From contig NZ_NHMK01000010.1 of the NCBI RefSeq assembly GCF_002198095.1, positions 1 through 64,000 on the forward strand: DNA of 64,000 bases, in the 5' to 3' direction. The notes below the pieces were generated by a model, which saw only the letters and a program-made list of their open reading frames with translations, was not told the DNA's origin and searched no databases. The translations under genes and the position numbers were made by a program. Below are positions 26,189 to 33,740 of the stretch, one piece after another (positions within the stretch are counted from its first letter, which is position 1; each line of letters opens with the position of its first letter). Source of the stretch: Deinococcus indicus. GTDB taxonomy: Bacteria; Deinococcota; Deinococci; Deinococcales; Deinococcaceae.

Positions 26189-27162
26189 GCGTGTCCTGCG
26201 CAGGCCGTGACGGTTCCCAGCGTGAACTGCCGGACGGGAGCGGTGTCCCCGGAGTGGCTGGAGCCACGCAGGTGCAGCGGCGCGGCCGTCAGGACCGGCG
26301 CGCGGTACGTCTCGGGGCCGTGCGGGCCGCTGGCGGTCAGGGTGACGGTGTGGTCACCGTCCGGGTGGGTCTCGACCGTCGCGTGGCGGGCGCGGTTCAG
26401 CCAGTCCCAGCCGTGCTGGACGAGCAGGTGCCGGTCGAGCAGCTGCGCCAGCGGCGGCAGGCCCGCGTGGCCGCGCAGGTGCCCGGCGACCTGGGCGGGC
26501 GTGACCTCGCGCCGGGCGACCTGCACGGCCAGTTCCGGGGTCAGGTGCGCCCACAGCAGTCCCGAGGGCAGGTCCACGGCGGTCGCGGCGAAGCGGTGCC
26601 CGCCGAAGTGCCCGGTGCGCCACGCGCGCACGCCCGCGCCGCCCAGCGCCTGGTAGACCGGCACGCCGTAGCGGCCGCAGGCGGCGTCCACGGTGCCGTG
26701 CGTGCAGACGTGCAGGTCCGGGCCGTCCGGGGCGGGCACGGCGGTCCTGTCACCGCCGGTCCTGTCGCCGCCAGTCAGGGCGGACGGGTCGAGCAGGGTG
26801 TCGTGCAGGCCGCGCGCCCACTCGCTCTGGGGCAGGTCGCTGGCGTAGTCGCGCCGGACGTACCCGCCCAGGGTGCCGTCACCGGCGGCGCCCAGCGTGT
26901 AGTGCCGCACGCGCAGGGGTTGGCCGGGCGTGGCGGGGGCGCTCATGAGCAGGCCGAAGCCGGCGCCGCTGGCCTCGACCTTGCCCCGCAGCGCGGTGAA
27001 CACGGCCTGCTGTTCGGGCGTCCAGGCGTTCACGTCCCGCAGGCGCGCCCACATGGGCACGTCGAGTTCCAGGACCGTCACCTCGGCCCAGTGGGGGGCG
27101 GTGCCGATGGGGTCCTCTCCGGCGGCGCGGGAGTCGTCCGCGCAGAGGTTCAGGCGGGGCAC
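26185..27162 (-). CDS. Sucrase/ferredoxin-like family protein, thioredoxin-like [2Fe-2S] ferredoxin
   Basis: 325 residues from GTG 27162, one base after the preceding stop. Contains the family core CTHGTVDAACGRYGVPVYQAL near residue 155 and WRTGHFGGHRFAATAVDLPSG near 185, i.e. the Cys/His pattern of the sucrase/ferredoxin-like family, where Cys and His residues may hold an iron-sulfur cluster. LLWAHLTPELAVQVARREVTPAQ follows. Its place inside an iron-siderophore operon suggests reductive release of iron from the imported siderophore; that role is inferred from context. A GGDRTGGDRT duplication lies near residue 130. Confidence 0.8.
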   Translation of the reverse strand: MPRLNLCADDSRAAGEDPIGTAPHWAEVTVLELDVPMWARLRDVNAWTPEQQAVFTALRGKVEASGAGFGLLMSAPATPGQPLRVRHYTLGAAGDGTLGGYVRRDYASDLPQSEWARGLHDTLLDPSALTGGDRTGGDRTAVPAPDGPDLHVCTHGTVDAACGRYGVPVYQALGGAGVRAWRTGHFGGHRFAATAVDLPSGLLWAHLTPELAVQVARREVTPAQVAGHLRGHAGLPPLAQLLDRHLLVQHGWDWLNRARHATVETHPDGDHTVTLTASGPHGPETYRAPVLTAAPLHLRGSSHSGDTAPVRQFTLGTVTACAGHA

Positions 27163-27163
27163 G

Positions 27164-28120
27164 TCAGCGGCCGCTGAGGGCGCGGCTGATCTCGCCGGTC
27201 AGGGTCAGGGCGCTCAGGGGACCGCCGAACGTCCAGGTGCGTTCGTTCAGGGCGTGGGCGCGGCCGGCCTTCACGAAGGGCAGCGCCTGCCACAGCGGGC
27301 GCACGCTGGGCGCGCCGAACACGTCGTCCTCCTGCTGCGCGACGTACAGGAAGTGCGTGGTGTTCAGGCCGGCGAGCGCCTCGAGGCTGACCTCGCTGAA
27401 CCCGTACGGCTGTGCGGGGGCCTTCCAGGCGTTCACGAGGCCCACGCGGGTCAGGAGTTCGCTGAGCATGGAGTTGCCGGTGAACAGCCGCAGGGTGGGG
27501 GCGCCGCCCCGCGCGGTGTAGGCCTGCGCGAACACGAAGCTCTGCCCGGCGCGGCCGCCGCGTTTGAGGTCCTGCCGGACCCGGTCGAGGCGGGCGTCGA
27601 GGTTGCTCAGGACCTGCTGCGCGGTGCGTTCCCGGCCGAGCAGGCGGGCGGTGGTCTGGAAGGTGGCGCGCATCTCGGCGAGCTGGGAGCCGCCGGCGTA
27701 GGGGTCGAAGACGATGGTGGGGGCGATGGCCGACAGTCCGGCATAGTTCTGTGTGGCGCGCAGTCGGGTGGTGATGATCAGGTCCGGTTTCAGGGCGCGG
27801 ATGCGTTCCAGGCTGGGTTGCTGGCGGGTGCCGACGTCCTGCACCGAGGCGTTCAGGGCGGCGGGCACGCGCACCCACTGGGCGTAGCCGCTCAGGTCGG
27901 CGGCCCCGACGGGCTGTACCCCGAGGGCCAGCAGGTTCTCGGTGTGGGTCCATTCGAGGGTGACGACGCGCCGGGGCAGTTTCGGCACGCAGGTCTGGCC
28001 CATGGCGTGCGTGACGGTCGTGCCGGCGCAGGGCAGGCCGGTCTGGGTGGTCTGGGCGCCGGCCGCGCCGGTCAGGGCGGCGCTCAGCAGGGCGGCCAGC
28101 AGGGAGGGGAGGCGATTCAC
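27164..28120 (-). CDS. Iron-siderophore ABC transporter substrate-binding protein (first in operon)
   Basis: 318 residues from GTG 28120 (AGGG nine bases upstream); GTG 28129 and an ATG at 28156 are in frame but overlap the promoter. Signal peptide VNRLPSLLAALLSAALTGAAGAQ, then the FecB/FepB-type fold: RRVVTLEWTHTENLLALGVQPVGAADL, SLERIRALKPDLIITTRLRATQ and LNTTHFLYVAQQEDDVF. First gene of a six-gene minus-strand operon: binding protein, ferredoxin-like protein, permease, binding protein, permease, ATPase. A TATACT -10 (28155-28160) lies within a DtxR/MntR-like dyad, implying metal repression. Confidence 0.9.
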   Translation of the reverse strand: MNRLPSLLAALLSAALTGAAGAQTTQTGLPCAGTTVTHAMGQTCVPKLPRRVVTLEWTHTENLLALGVQPVGAADLSGYAQWVRVPAALNASVQDVGTRQQPSLERIRALKPDLIITTRLRATQNYAGLSAIAPTIVFDPYAGGSQLAEMRATFQTTARLLGRERTAQQVLSNLDARLDRVRQDLKRGGRAGQSFVFAQAYTARGGAPTLRLFTGNSMLSELLTRVGLVNAWKAPAQPYGFSEVSLEALAGLNTTHFLYVAQQEDDVFGAPSVRPLWQALPFVKAGRAHALNERTWTFGGPLSALTLTGEISRALSGR

Positions 28121-28147
28121 GGACTGCACCCTAGGTAATCCGAGCGA

Positions 28148-28163
28148 TTTAGTCAAGTATAAA
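28148..28163 (-). promoter_or_regulatory. DtxR/MntR-like operator 1 over the siderophore operon promoter
   Basis: Read on the minus strand: TTTATACTTGACTAAA. It includes the -10 hexamer TATACT. It aligns with operator 2 at 12 or more of 16 positions, giving a shared TTTAnnCTTGnCTAAA. The shape resembles sites of the DtxR/MntR family, though the regulator is not in the window. Confidence 0.55.
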
Positions 28164-28198
28164 AGGTAAACGCTGTCTCAGCTTGACCGCGAGAAATT

Positions 28199-28214
28199 TT
28201 TAGGCAAGACTAAA
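28199..28214 (-). promoter_or_regulatory. DtxR/MntR-like operator 2
   Basis: Minus strand TTTAGTCTTGCCTAAA, extendable to a near-perfect dyad TTTTTAG-6-CTAAAAA at 28197-28216. It lies between the siderophore operon promoter and the right end of the TnpB transposon, immediately outside the transposon. Confidence 0.55.
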
Positions 28215-28216
28215 AA

Positions 28217-28380
28217 TATCAATAGCCCATGACTGGAGTCACGGGTTTGTGTCTGGATTCCATCGCAATTCCGCGTACCTCGAAAGGCGAGCGACTTTGA
28301 CTTCAACATCCGACACATCAGGGCGCATTGATAAGGCACCCGTACTCATCCAGTCCTGCCGGACAAGTAACGTTCGTAAC
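28217..28380 (-). ncRNA. Candidate omega RNA (reRNA) of the TnpB element
   Basis: In IS200/IS605 elements such as ISDra2 the guide RNA of TnpB comes from the 3' end of tnpB and the transposon right end, with the guide read from flanking host DNA. Here the right end holds a hairpin CCCGTGAC-TCCA-GTCATGGG (28226-28245, minus strand) that contains the tnpB stop codon. The extent given is an estimate. The guide would run into the flanking operator sequence to the left of 28217. Confidence 0.4.
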
Positions 28381-29562
28381 GCAATATTCACACTCGCCAC
28401 CCTGTCGGAGTGACCCGCATGACCGCACACCTCGCACACGAACATCAGCCCCGCGTTCGGCCGGTTCCCCTTCGACGTGTGCCCGCAACGCGGGCAAGCC
28501 TGACTGGTGTAATCGGCATCCACCTGCACCGCCAGCGAGCCGTGCAGCGGAGCCTTGTACGCCAGGTTCGCCTGGAGTTCCGCGAACGACCACTGGGAAC
28601 GGCGACGCCTCGACCGTCTGGCCCTGAGGCTGGACTGTGGGTTGCTGCGTCCCTCGGTGCGGTCGCGGATGTTCGTGAGGTCTTCCAGGCCGAAGATCGA
28701 ACCTGGGAAACGGGTCAACAGGGTCTTGCTCAACACATGGTTGCGATCAGCGACGAACCGTCTTTCCCGGCCCGACAAGGCGACGAGTCGCCTTGTGGCA
28801 GAACGGGTGCCTTTGCGCTGGAGGGATCTTCTGACGCGAGAGAACTGGTCTTTTCTGTGGTGGATCGCCGCCCCCTTCTCGAACAGACTCTGCCCGTTCA
28901 GGTTGGTGGCGACGAAGTGGTAGCGCTGCCCCACATCAACACCCACGACCTTCTGGTGGTCCGTGGGTTGTGGGTCTGGCAGCTTGATGTTCAGGGCCAC
29001 GATCAAGTAATACTGCTTCTTCGACTTCTGGTAGTAGAGTTTGGCGGCGCCCGTTTCTGCACCTGCCTGAATCAGATCAAGGTGCTTCTGGTAGCCGTCG
29101 AACTCCAGAACAAGGCGCCCAGCCAGCGTCCCAACGCTCACCTTGCCGTTCTTCTTCCACGAGTAGTCGCGTCCGTACTGGTATTCCAGCGTGCGGGACA
29201 CGAACTTTGGCGCGGTATCCAGACCCTTGTAGCGCCTCTTCGTGAAACCCTTCTGCCGAGCGCTGATGTTCTGCTTGAGTTTCGTCCACTGGGTCTTGTA
29301 GGACGCGGCCACCTGACGACTGACGGTGCAGGCCAGTTGCGACCCCAGGCGGAACGGCCCCTCCTGATCCCGCAGCGTCTCGTAGACCGCCTTGTGAATC
29401 TTCGGGGCCGAGGACGTCTTCTCCAGCTTGAACGCCTTCTCGGAAGCGAAGTTGAGCGCGTCGCGGTAGGCCAAAGTCACGGCGTCCAGAGCAGTTTTCT
29501 GCTCTGGGGTATGCCGCAGTTTCAACTTAGCGCTGATCGTCAACTTCACAGGGAGATATTAT
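28220..29562 (-). mobile_element. Solo-tnpB IS200/IS605-type transposon (no tnpA)
   Basis: One gene, tnpB, occupies nearly the whole element. The putative left end on the minus strand starts just after TTGAC (29567-29563), a pentanucleotide known as target/TAM for ISDra2-like elements (TTGAT/TTGAC). The right end is set by the hairpin at 28226-28245 and lies near 28220. No TnpA transposase is present, so it would need one in trans. Base composition is lower in GC than the neighbours. It sits between the divergent siderophore and Mn/Zn operons. Confidence 0.7.
28239..29549 (-). CDS. tnpB: TnpB, RNA-guided DNA endonuclease (IS605 OrfB family)
   Basis: 436 residues from GTG 29549. N-terminal helix-turn-helix-like region (LRHTPEQKTALDAVTLAYRD), then a split RuvC nuclease with all three acidic residues: D205 in VVGVDVGQRY, E289 in FGLEDLTNI and D382 in HSDRVASVNIA. 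A zinc ribbon lies between the last two (C352, C355, C372, C375). TnpB, an ancestor of Cas12, cuts DNA next to a TAM under guidance of omega RNA and helps keep the transposon at its site. The family is about 400 residues, so it is full length and looks active. The stop codon lies within the right-end hairpin. Confidence 0.92.
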   Translation of the reverse strand: MKLTISAKLKLRHTPEQKTALDAVTLAYRDALNFASEKAFKLEKTSSAPKIHKAVYETLRDQEGPFRLGSQLACTVSRQVAASYKTQWTKLKQNISARQKGFTKRRYKGLDTAPKFVSRTLEYQYGRDYSWKKNGKVSVGTLAGRLVLEFDGYQKHLDLIQAGAETGAAKLYYQKSKKQYYLIVALNIKLPDPQPTDHQKVVGVDVGQRYHFVATNLNGQSLFEKGAAIHHRKDQFSRVRRSLQRKGTRSATRRLVALSGRERRFVADRNHVLSKTLLTRFPGSIFGLEDLTNIRDRTEGRSNPQSSLRARRSRRRRSQWSFAELQANLAYKAPLHGSLAVQVDADYTSQACPRCGHTSKGNRPNAGLMFVCEVCGHAGHSDRVASVNIALRTLLVRQDWMSTGALSMRPDVSDVEVKVARLSRYAELRWNPDTNP

Positions 29563-29573
29563 GTCAATGAACA

Positions 29574-29589
29574 AAAATAGGCAACAAAA
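29574..29589 (+). promoter_or_regulatory. DtxR/MntR-like operator 3 before the Mn/Zn ABC operon
   Basis: AAAATAGGCAACAAAA shares the TAGGCAA core with operator 2 (TTTAGGCAAGACTAAA on this strand), but the right arm is poorer. It lies about 60-75 bases before the ATG at 29648 and just outside the left end of the TnpB element. Confidence 0.4.
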
Positions 29590-29647
29590 TTCGGAAATTC
29601 GGTCCGCCTTCGGCGTGATCCTGGTACCTCACACAGTCGTCACACCT

Positions 29648-30607
29648 ATGAAGATGCTGCTGCTTTCCGCCGCTCTGCTGTGCGTGGCCGGCACACTGTC
29701 CGCCTGCGGCCCGGCCGAACCGGCCACCCGGACCACCACACAGGGCGCCACCCCGGACGCCGCTCCCGATGACGCTTCCGGCGCTGGCGACCGCCCGCGC
29801 GTCCTGACCACCTTCACCATCCTAGCCGACATGACCCGCAGTGTCGCCGGGGACCGCATCGAGGTCGTGTCCATCACCAAACCCGGCGCGGAAATCCACG
29901 GCTACCAGCCCACCCCCAGCGACCTGATCCGCGCGCAGGACGCCGACCTGATCCTGAACAACGGCCTGAACCTCGAACGCTGGTTCAGCCGCTTCACGCA
30001 GGACAGCGAGGCGCCCACCGTCACCCTCACCGAGGGCATCGAGCCCGTGAACATCGCCGCCGACGCCTACGCCGGCAAACCCAACCCGCACGCCTGGATG
30101 TCCCCGAAAAACGCGCTGATCTACGTCGAGAACATCCGCCGCGCCCTGACCGACCTCGACCCGGCCGGCGCCGACACCTTCCAGGCGAACGCCGACGCCT
30201 ACGCCAAGCAGATCCGCGAGGTTGACAGGCAGCTCTCCACGCAGCTGGGCCAGCTGCCCCCGAACCGCCGCGCCCTGGTCACCTGCGAGGGTGCTTTCAG
30301 CTACCTCGCGCGCGACTACGGCCTGAAGGAACTGTACCTGTGGCCCGTCAACGCCGAGGAAGGCCAGGGCACGCCCCGCCAGATCCGCGCCGTGATCGAC
30401 GGCGTGCGCGCCCAGGGCATCCCGGCGGTGTTCTGCGAGAGCACCGTCCCGGACAAGGGCATGCGGCAGGTCGCCGCCGAGGCCGGCGCCCGCTACGGCG
30501 GGGACCTGCACGTGGATTCGCTGTCCGACGAGGTCCCCACCTACCTCGACCTGCTGCGCCGCGACGCCGAGGTCATCCTCGCCGGCCTGACGGAAGGCCA
30601 GCCGTGA
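29648..30607 (+). CDS. Mn/Zn ABC transporter substrate-binding lipoprotein (cluster A-I)
   Basis: 319 residues from ATG 29648. Lipoprotein signal MKMLLLSAALLCVAGTLSAC, a Pro/Ala/Thr-rich linker to residue 50, then the metal-receptor fold with ligand motifs: HGYQPTPSDLIRAQDADLI (His near 90), KPNPHAWMSPKNALIYVEN (His near 155), CEGAFSYLARDYGL (Glu near 215) and DSLSDEVPTYLDLL (Asp near 295). The His-His-Glu-Asp set is typical of Mn-type receptors (PsaA, MntC, SitA), without the His-rich loop of ZnuA. Manganese supply matters for radiation resistance in Deinococcus. First gene of a tightly coupled operon. Confidence 0.9.
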   Translation: MKMLLLSAALLCVAGTLSACGPAEPATRTTTQGATPDAAPDDASGAGDRPRVLTTFTILADMTRSVAGDRIEVVSITKPGAEIHGYQPTPSDLIRAQDADLILNNGLNLERWFSRFTQDSEAPTVTLTEGIEPVNIAADAYAGKPNPHAWMSPKNALIYVENIRRALTDLDPAGADTFQANADAYAKQIREVDRQLSTQLGQLPPNRRALVTCEGAFSYLARDYGLKELYLWPVNAEEGQGTPRQIRAVIDGVRAQGIPAVFCESTVPDKGMRQVAAEAGARYGGDLHVDSLSDEVPTYLDLLRRDAEVILAGLTEGQP

Positions 30608-31380
30608 GCGCCCCCGCCCTGGACGTGCAGGGCGTGAGCGTCGCCTACGGCGGCGGCCGCCTCGCCCTGAGAAACGCCACGCTGGCCCTGCAACCCGGCC
30701 GGATCTGCGGTCTGGTCGGCATGAACGGCGCCGGCAAGAGCACCCTGTTCAAGACCATCATGGGCTTCCTGCCGCCGCTGCGCGGACAGGTGCAGGTGTT
30801 CGGGGAGCCCGTCCGGCAGGCGCAGAAGGCCGGTGTGATCGCCTACGTCCCGCAGGCTGAGGACGTCGACTGGGACTTCCCGGTCAGCGTGCGTGACGTG
30901 GTCACCATGGGCCGCCAGGGCCGCATGGGCCTGCTGCGCCGCCCGTCCGCCGCCGACCGCGACGCCGTGCAGGCCGCCCTGGCGCGCGTATCCATGACCG
31001 ACTTCGCCGAGCGGCAGATCGGGGAACTGTCCGGCGGGCAGCGTAAACGCGCCTTCCTGGCCCGCGCGCTGGCGCAGGACGCCCGCCTGCTGCTGCTCGA
31101 CGAACCCTTCGGCGGCGTGGACGTCGGCACCAGCGAGGCCATCACGGGCCTGCTGAGCGACCTCGCGGACAGTGGCCGCAGCGTCCTGGTCAGCACCCAC
31201 GACCTGGGCACCCTGGAAACCTTCTGCGACGACGTGGCCCTGATCGCCGACCGCACCGTCCTGACCGTCGGGCCGACCGCGCAGACCCTCACCGCCGGGA
31301 ACCTCGCCCGCGCCTTCGGGGGCCGCTCGCCGCTGCACGACCCGGCCCGCATTCCCGAACGCGCCCTGGAGGTCCGCTGA
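30604..31380 (+). CDS. Mn/Zn ABC transporter ATP-binding protein
   Basis: 258 residues from GTG 30604, overlapping the previous stop as GTGA. Walker A GMNGAGKST near 40, Q-loop YVPQAEDVDWDFPVSV, signature LSGGQRKRAFLARALAQD near 145, Walker B LLLLDEPFGGVD and H-loop VLVSTHDLGTLETF. YVPQxxxVDWDFP is characteristic of the metal-type (MntB, SitB, ZnuC-like) ATPases. Supplies energy for Mn(II) import with the flanking genes. Confidence 0.93.
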   Translation: MSAPALDVQGVSVAYGGGRLALRNATLALQPGRICGLVGMNGAGKSTLFKTIMGFLPPLRGQVQVFGEPVRQAQKAGVIAYVPQAEDVDWDFPVSVRDVVTMGRQGRMGLLRRPSAADRDAVQAALARVSMTDFAERQIGELSGGQRKRAFLARALAQDARLLLLDEPFGGVDVGTSEAITGLLSDLADSGRSVLVSTHDLGTLETFCDDVALIADRTVLTVGPTAQTLTAGNLARAFGGRSPLHDPARIPERALEVR

Positions 31381-32243
31381 TGGACGCCCTGCTGGCCCCC
31401 CTCGGATACGACTTCATGCTGCGCGCCCTGCTGGTCTCCTCGCTGGTCGGCGCGGTCTGCGCGGTCCTGTCGTGCTTCATCACCCTCAAGGGCTGGTCCC
31501 TGATGGGCGACGCCGTGTCGCACGCCGTGCTGCCCGGCGTGGTCCTGGCGTACCTGCTGAACCTGCCGTTCGTGATCGGCGCGTTCGTGTTCGGCCTGAT
31601 CAGCGTCAGCGCCATCGGCTTCATCCAGTCCCGCTCGCGCGTCAAGGAGGACACCGTGATCGGCGTGGTCTTCACGGCGCTGTTCTCGCTGGGCCTCGTG
31701 ATGATCTCGCGCGTGTCCAGCGACGTGCACCTGTCGCACATCCTGTTCGGGGACGTGCTGGGCATCAGCCAGAACGAACTGTGGCAGACCGTCGTCGCGG
31801 GCGCCGTCGCGCTGGGCGCCATCCTGATCCTGCGCCGCGACCTGCTGCTGTACGTGTTCGACGCCACGCACGCCCGCTCCATCGGCCTGAACACCGGCTT
31901 CCTGTACGCCGCGCTGCTGGTCATCCTGGCCCTGACCATCGTCAGCGCCCTCCAGACGGTCGGCGTGATTCTGGTCGTCGCCATGCTGATCACGCCCGGC
32001 GCGACCGCGTACCTGCTCACGGACCGCTTCAGCCGCATGATGTGGCTGGCCGTGGCGACCGGCGTGCTGTCCAGCCTGCTCGGCACGTACGTCAGTTACT
32101 TCCTGGACGGCGCGACCGGCGCGTGCATCGTCCTGACGCAGAGCGTGCTGTTCGGACTGGCGTTCCTGTTCGCCCCGAAACACGGCCAGCTCGCCCGCCG
32201 CCGCCAGCAACGCCTGGAACGCGAGGCGGAATTGCAGGGCTGA
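31380..32243 (+). CDS. Mn/Zn ABC transporter permease (ABC-3 family)
   Basis: 287 residues; ATG 31380 shares a base with the ATPase stop (TGATG). Eight or so hydrophobic helices with ABC-3 family words SCFITLKGWSLMGDAVSHAVLPGVVLAYLL, DVHLSHILFGDVLGIS, TVGVILVVAMLITPGATAYLLTDRF. Fits MntC/SitC/PsaC permeases. Last gene of the operon. Its stop codon TGA begins repeat copy H. Confidence 0.92.
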   Translation: MDALLAPLGYDFMLRALLVSSLVGAVCAVLSCFITLKGWSLMGDAVSHAVLPGVVLAYLLNLPFVIGAFVFGLISVSAIGFIQSRSRVKEDTVIGVVFTALFSLGLVMISRVSSDVHLSHILFGDVLGISQNELWQTVVAGAVALGAILILRRDLLLYVFDATHARSIGLNTGFLYAALLVILALTIVSALQTVGVILVVAMLITPGATAYLLTDRFSRMMWLAVATGVLSSLLGTYVSYFLDGATGACIVLTQSVLFGLAFLFAPKHGQLARRRQQRLEREAELQG

Positions 32244-32375
32244 AAGGATTCCGATGGAACGGTCTGCAGATCGTTCCATCCGAGCGGAGCGAGCAGGAAC
32301 AGAGCGGGGTCCGGGCGTGGAGTTCTCCACCCGGTGGTGGTTCCGGGTGGAGGACGAAACAGACGGACTCCACAC
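32241..32375 (+). repeat. Dispersed palindromic repeat, diverged copy H
   Basis: Begins TGAAAGGATTCCGATGGAACGG and ends AACAGACGGACTCCAC, with the sub-terminal hairpin GATGGAACGGTCTGCAGATCGTTCCATC at its left. Orientation is opposite to copies B and C. The internal sequence has drifted (GGTTCCGGGTGGAGGACGAAACAG), defining a subfamily. The first TGA is the permease stop codon. Confidence 0.8.
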
Positions 32376-32388
32376 AAGGCACAACAAA

Positions 32389-32421
32389 AGGCGCGCCCCC
32401 GGATTGACCAGGGGCGCGCCT
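32389..32421. terminator. Bidirectional terminator between the Mn/Zn operon and guanine deaminase
   Basis: AGGCGCGCCCC, 11-base loop, GGGGCGCGCCT followed by CTCTTTT on the plus strand; on the minus strand the stem is followed by TTTTGTTG. It serves convergent transcripts. Confidence 0.8.
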
Positions 32422-32432
32422 CTCTTTTGGGG

Positions 32433-33740
32433 TCAGCCGCCCAGGACGGTGTCCCCGCCGATCCAGACGCGGGCGACGTCGGCGGGCGTGCCGGTGGCGA
32501 AGGCGGCGGCCAGGGCGCGTTCGGGGCTGGCGGCGTGGCGGAACACGGCGTCCAGGGGCGTGCCGGGCGCGGGGTTCAGGTGCACGGCGTCGAAGGCGCG
32601 GCCCGGCTCGAAGGATCCGGTGTGCGGCAGGTCCAGCGCCTCGGCCCCGGCGAGCGTGGCGAGGTACAGCAGGTGCGAGGGGCTCAGGGGGACGCCGCCG
32701 GGCATCAGGTTCTGCATGAAGTGCGCCTGCAGGCCCTCCTTGAGTAGGCTGAAGCCGGTGCCGCCGCCCACGTCGCTGCCCAGCGAGACGTGCACGCCGG
32801 CGTCCAGGTGGCGGCGCAGCGGGAAGAAGCCGCTGCCGAGCGCGGAGTTGCTGCACGGGCAGTGCGCGGCCGTGCAGCGGTGCGCGGCCATGACGCCCAG
32901 TTCGCGGTCGGTCGGGTGGACGTTGTGCGCCAGGACCGAGTGGCGGCCGACCAGTCCGGCGCGTTCGTAGGTGTCGAGGTAGTCGCGTGCGCAGGGGAAC
33001 AGGTCCCGGACGGTCTGGATCTCGCGGGTGTTCTCGTTGATATGGCTGGTGAAGCGCACGCCGGGGAAGTCCTTCATCAGGGCGGCGCAGGCGTCCAGGA
33101 TGCCCTCGCTGGCCGACAGGCTGAAGCGGGGCGTGACGGCGTACAGGGCGCGGCCCGTGCCGTGCCAGCGTTCGATCAGGGCGCGGCCCTCGTCGTAGGC
33201 GCGCTGGGGCGTGGTGTGCAGTTCGTCACGCAGCAGGCGGTCGCTGACGACCAGCCCCGCCACGGCGCGCAGGCCGGTGCGGCCGGCCTCCTCGAAGAAG
33301 GCGTCCACGGCGCCCGCGAAGTGCGACCCGAATACCAGCGCGGTGGTCGTGCCGGCGCCGATCAGGCCGCCGATGAAGTCGCGGGCCACGCCGCGCGCGT
33401 AGGCGAGGTCGGCCATGCGGGCCTCCTCGGGCAGGGCGCACTGGTCGAGCCAGTCGAGGAGCGGCAGGCCCAGCCCGCCGATCACGCGCACCTGCGGCAG
33501 GTGGACGTGCGTGTCGATGAAGCCCGGCAGCAGCAGGCCGCCGCGCAGGTCGGTGACCGGGGCGTCCGGGTGCGCGGCCCGGATGTCCGCGAAGGGTCCG
33601 GCGGCGCGGATCACGCCGTCCTGGACGAGCAGGCCGCCGTCCGACTGGGCGTCGAGCGCGTCCGGGTGCGTGAAGGGGTTACGGGGCGTGTGCAGGTAGG
33701 TGGCGCGGTACAGGGTGGGGGCGGTGGAGGGGGAGGTCAT
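32433..33740 (-). CDS. guaD: Guanine deaminase
   Basis: 435 residues from ATG 33740 (ATGA overlap with xdhC). Amidohydrolase fold: LPGFIDTHVHLPQVRVIGG carries the metal-binding HxH near residue 80, VLAHNVHPTDREL the later His near 280, and LGSDVGGGTGFSLL the metal Asp near 335. CPCSNSALGSGFFPLRR is also typical of GuaD. Converts guanine to xanthine, the substrate of the xanthine dehydrogenase encoded just upstream in the same operon, so the four genes form one purine-breakdown pathway. Confidence 0.92.
   Translation of the reverse strand: MTSPSTAPTLYRATYLHTPRNPFTHPDALDAQSDGGLLVQDGVIRAAGPFADIRAAHPDAPVTDLRGGLLLPGFIDTHVHLPQVRVIGGLGLPLLDWLDQCALPEEARMADLAYARGVARDFIGGLIGAGTTTALVFGSHFAGAVDAFFEEAGRTGLRAVAGLVVSDRLLRDELHTTPQRAYDEGRALIERWHGTGRALYAVTPRFSLSASEGILDACAALMKDFPGVRFTSHINENTREIQTVRDLFPCARDYLDTYERAGLVGRHSVLAHNVHPTDRELGVMAAHRCTAAHCPCSNSALGSGFFPLRRHLDAGVHVSLGSDVGGGTGFSLLKEGLQAHFMQNLMPGGVPLSPSHLLYLATLAGAEALDLPHTGSFEPGRAFDAVHLNPAPGTPLDAVFRHAASPERALAAAFATGTPADVARVWIGGDTVLGG

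Noticed and set aside
25373..26656. Long plus-strand open frames opposite the siderophore operon
   Set aside because: Low-complexity Gly/Gln/Arg translations without ribosome sites; shadows of the permease and receptor genes.
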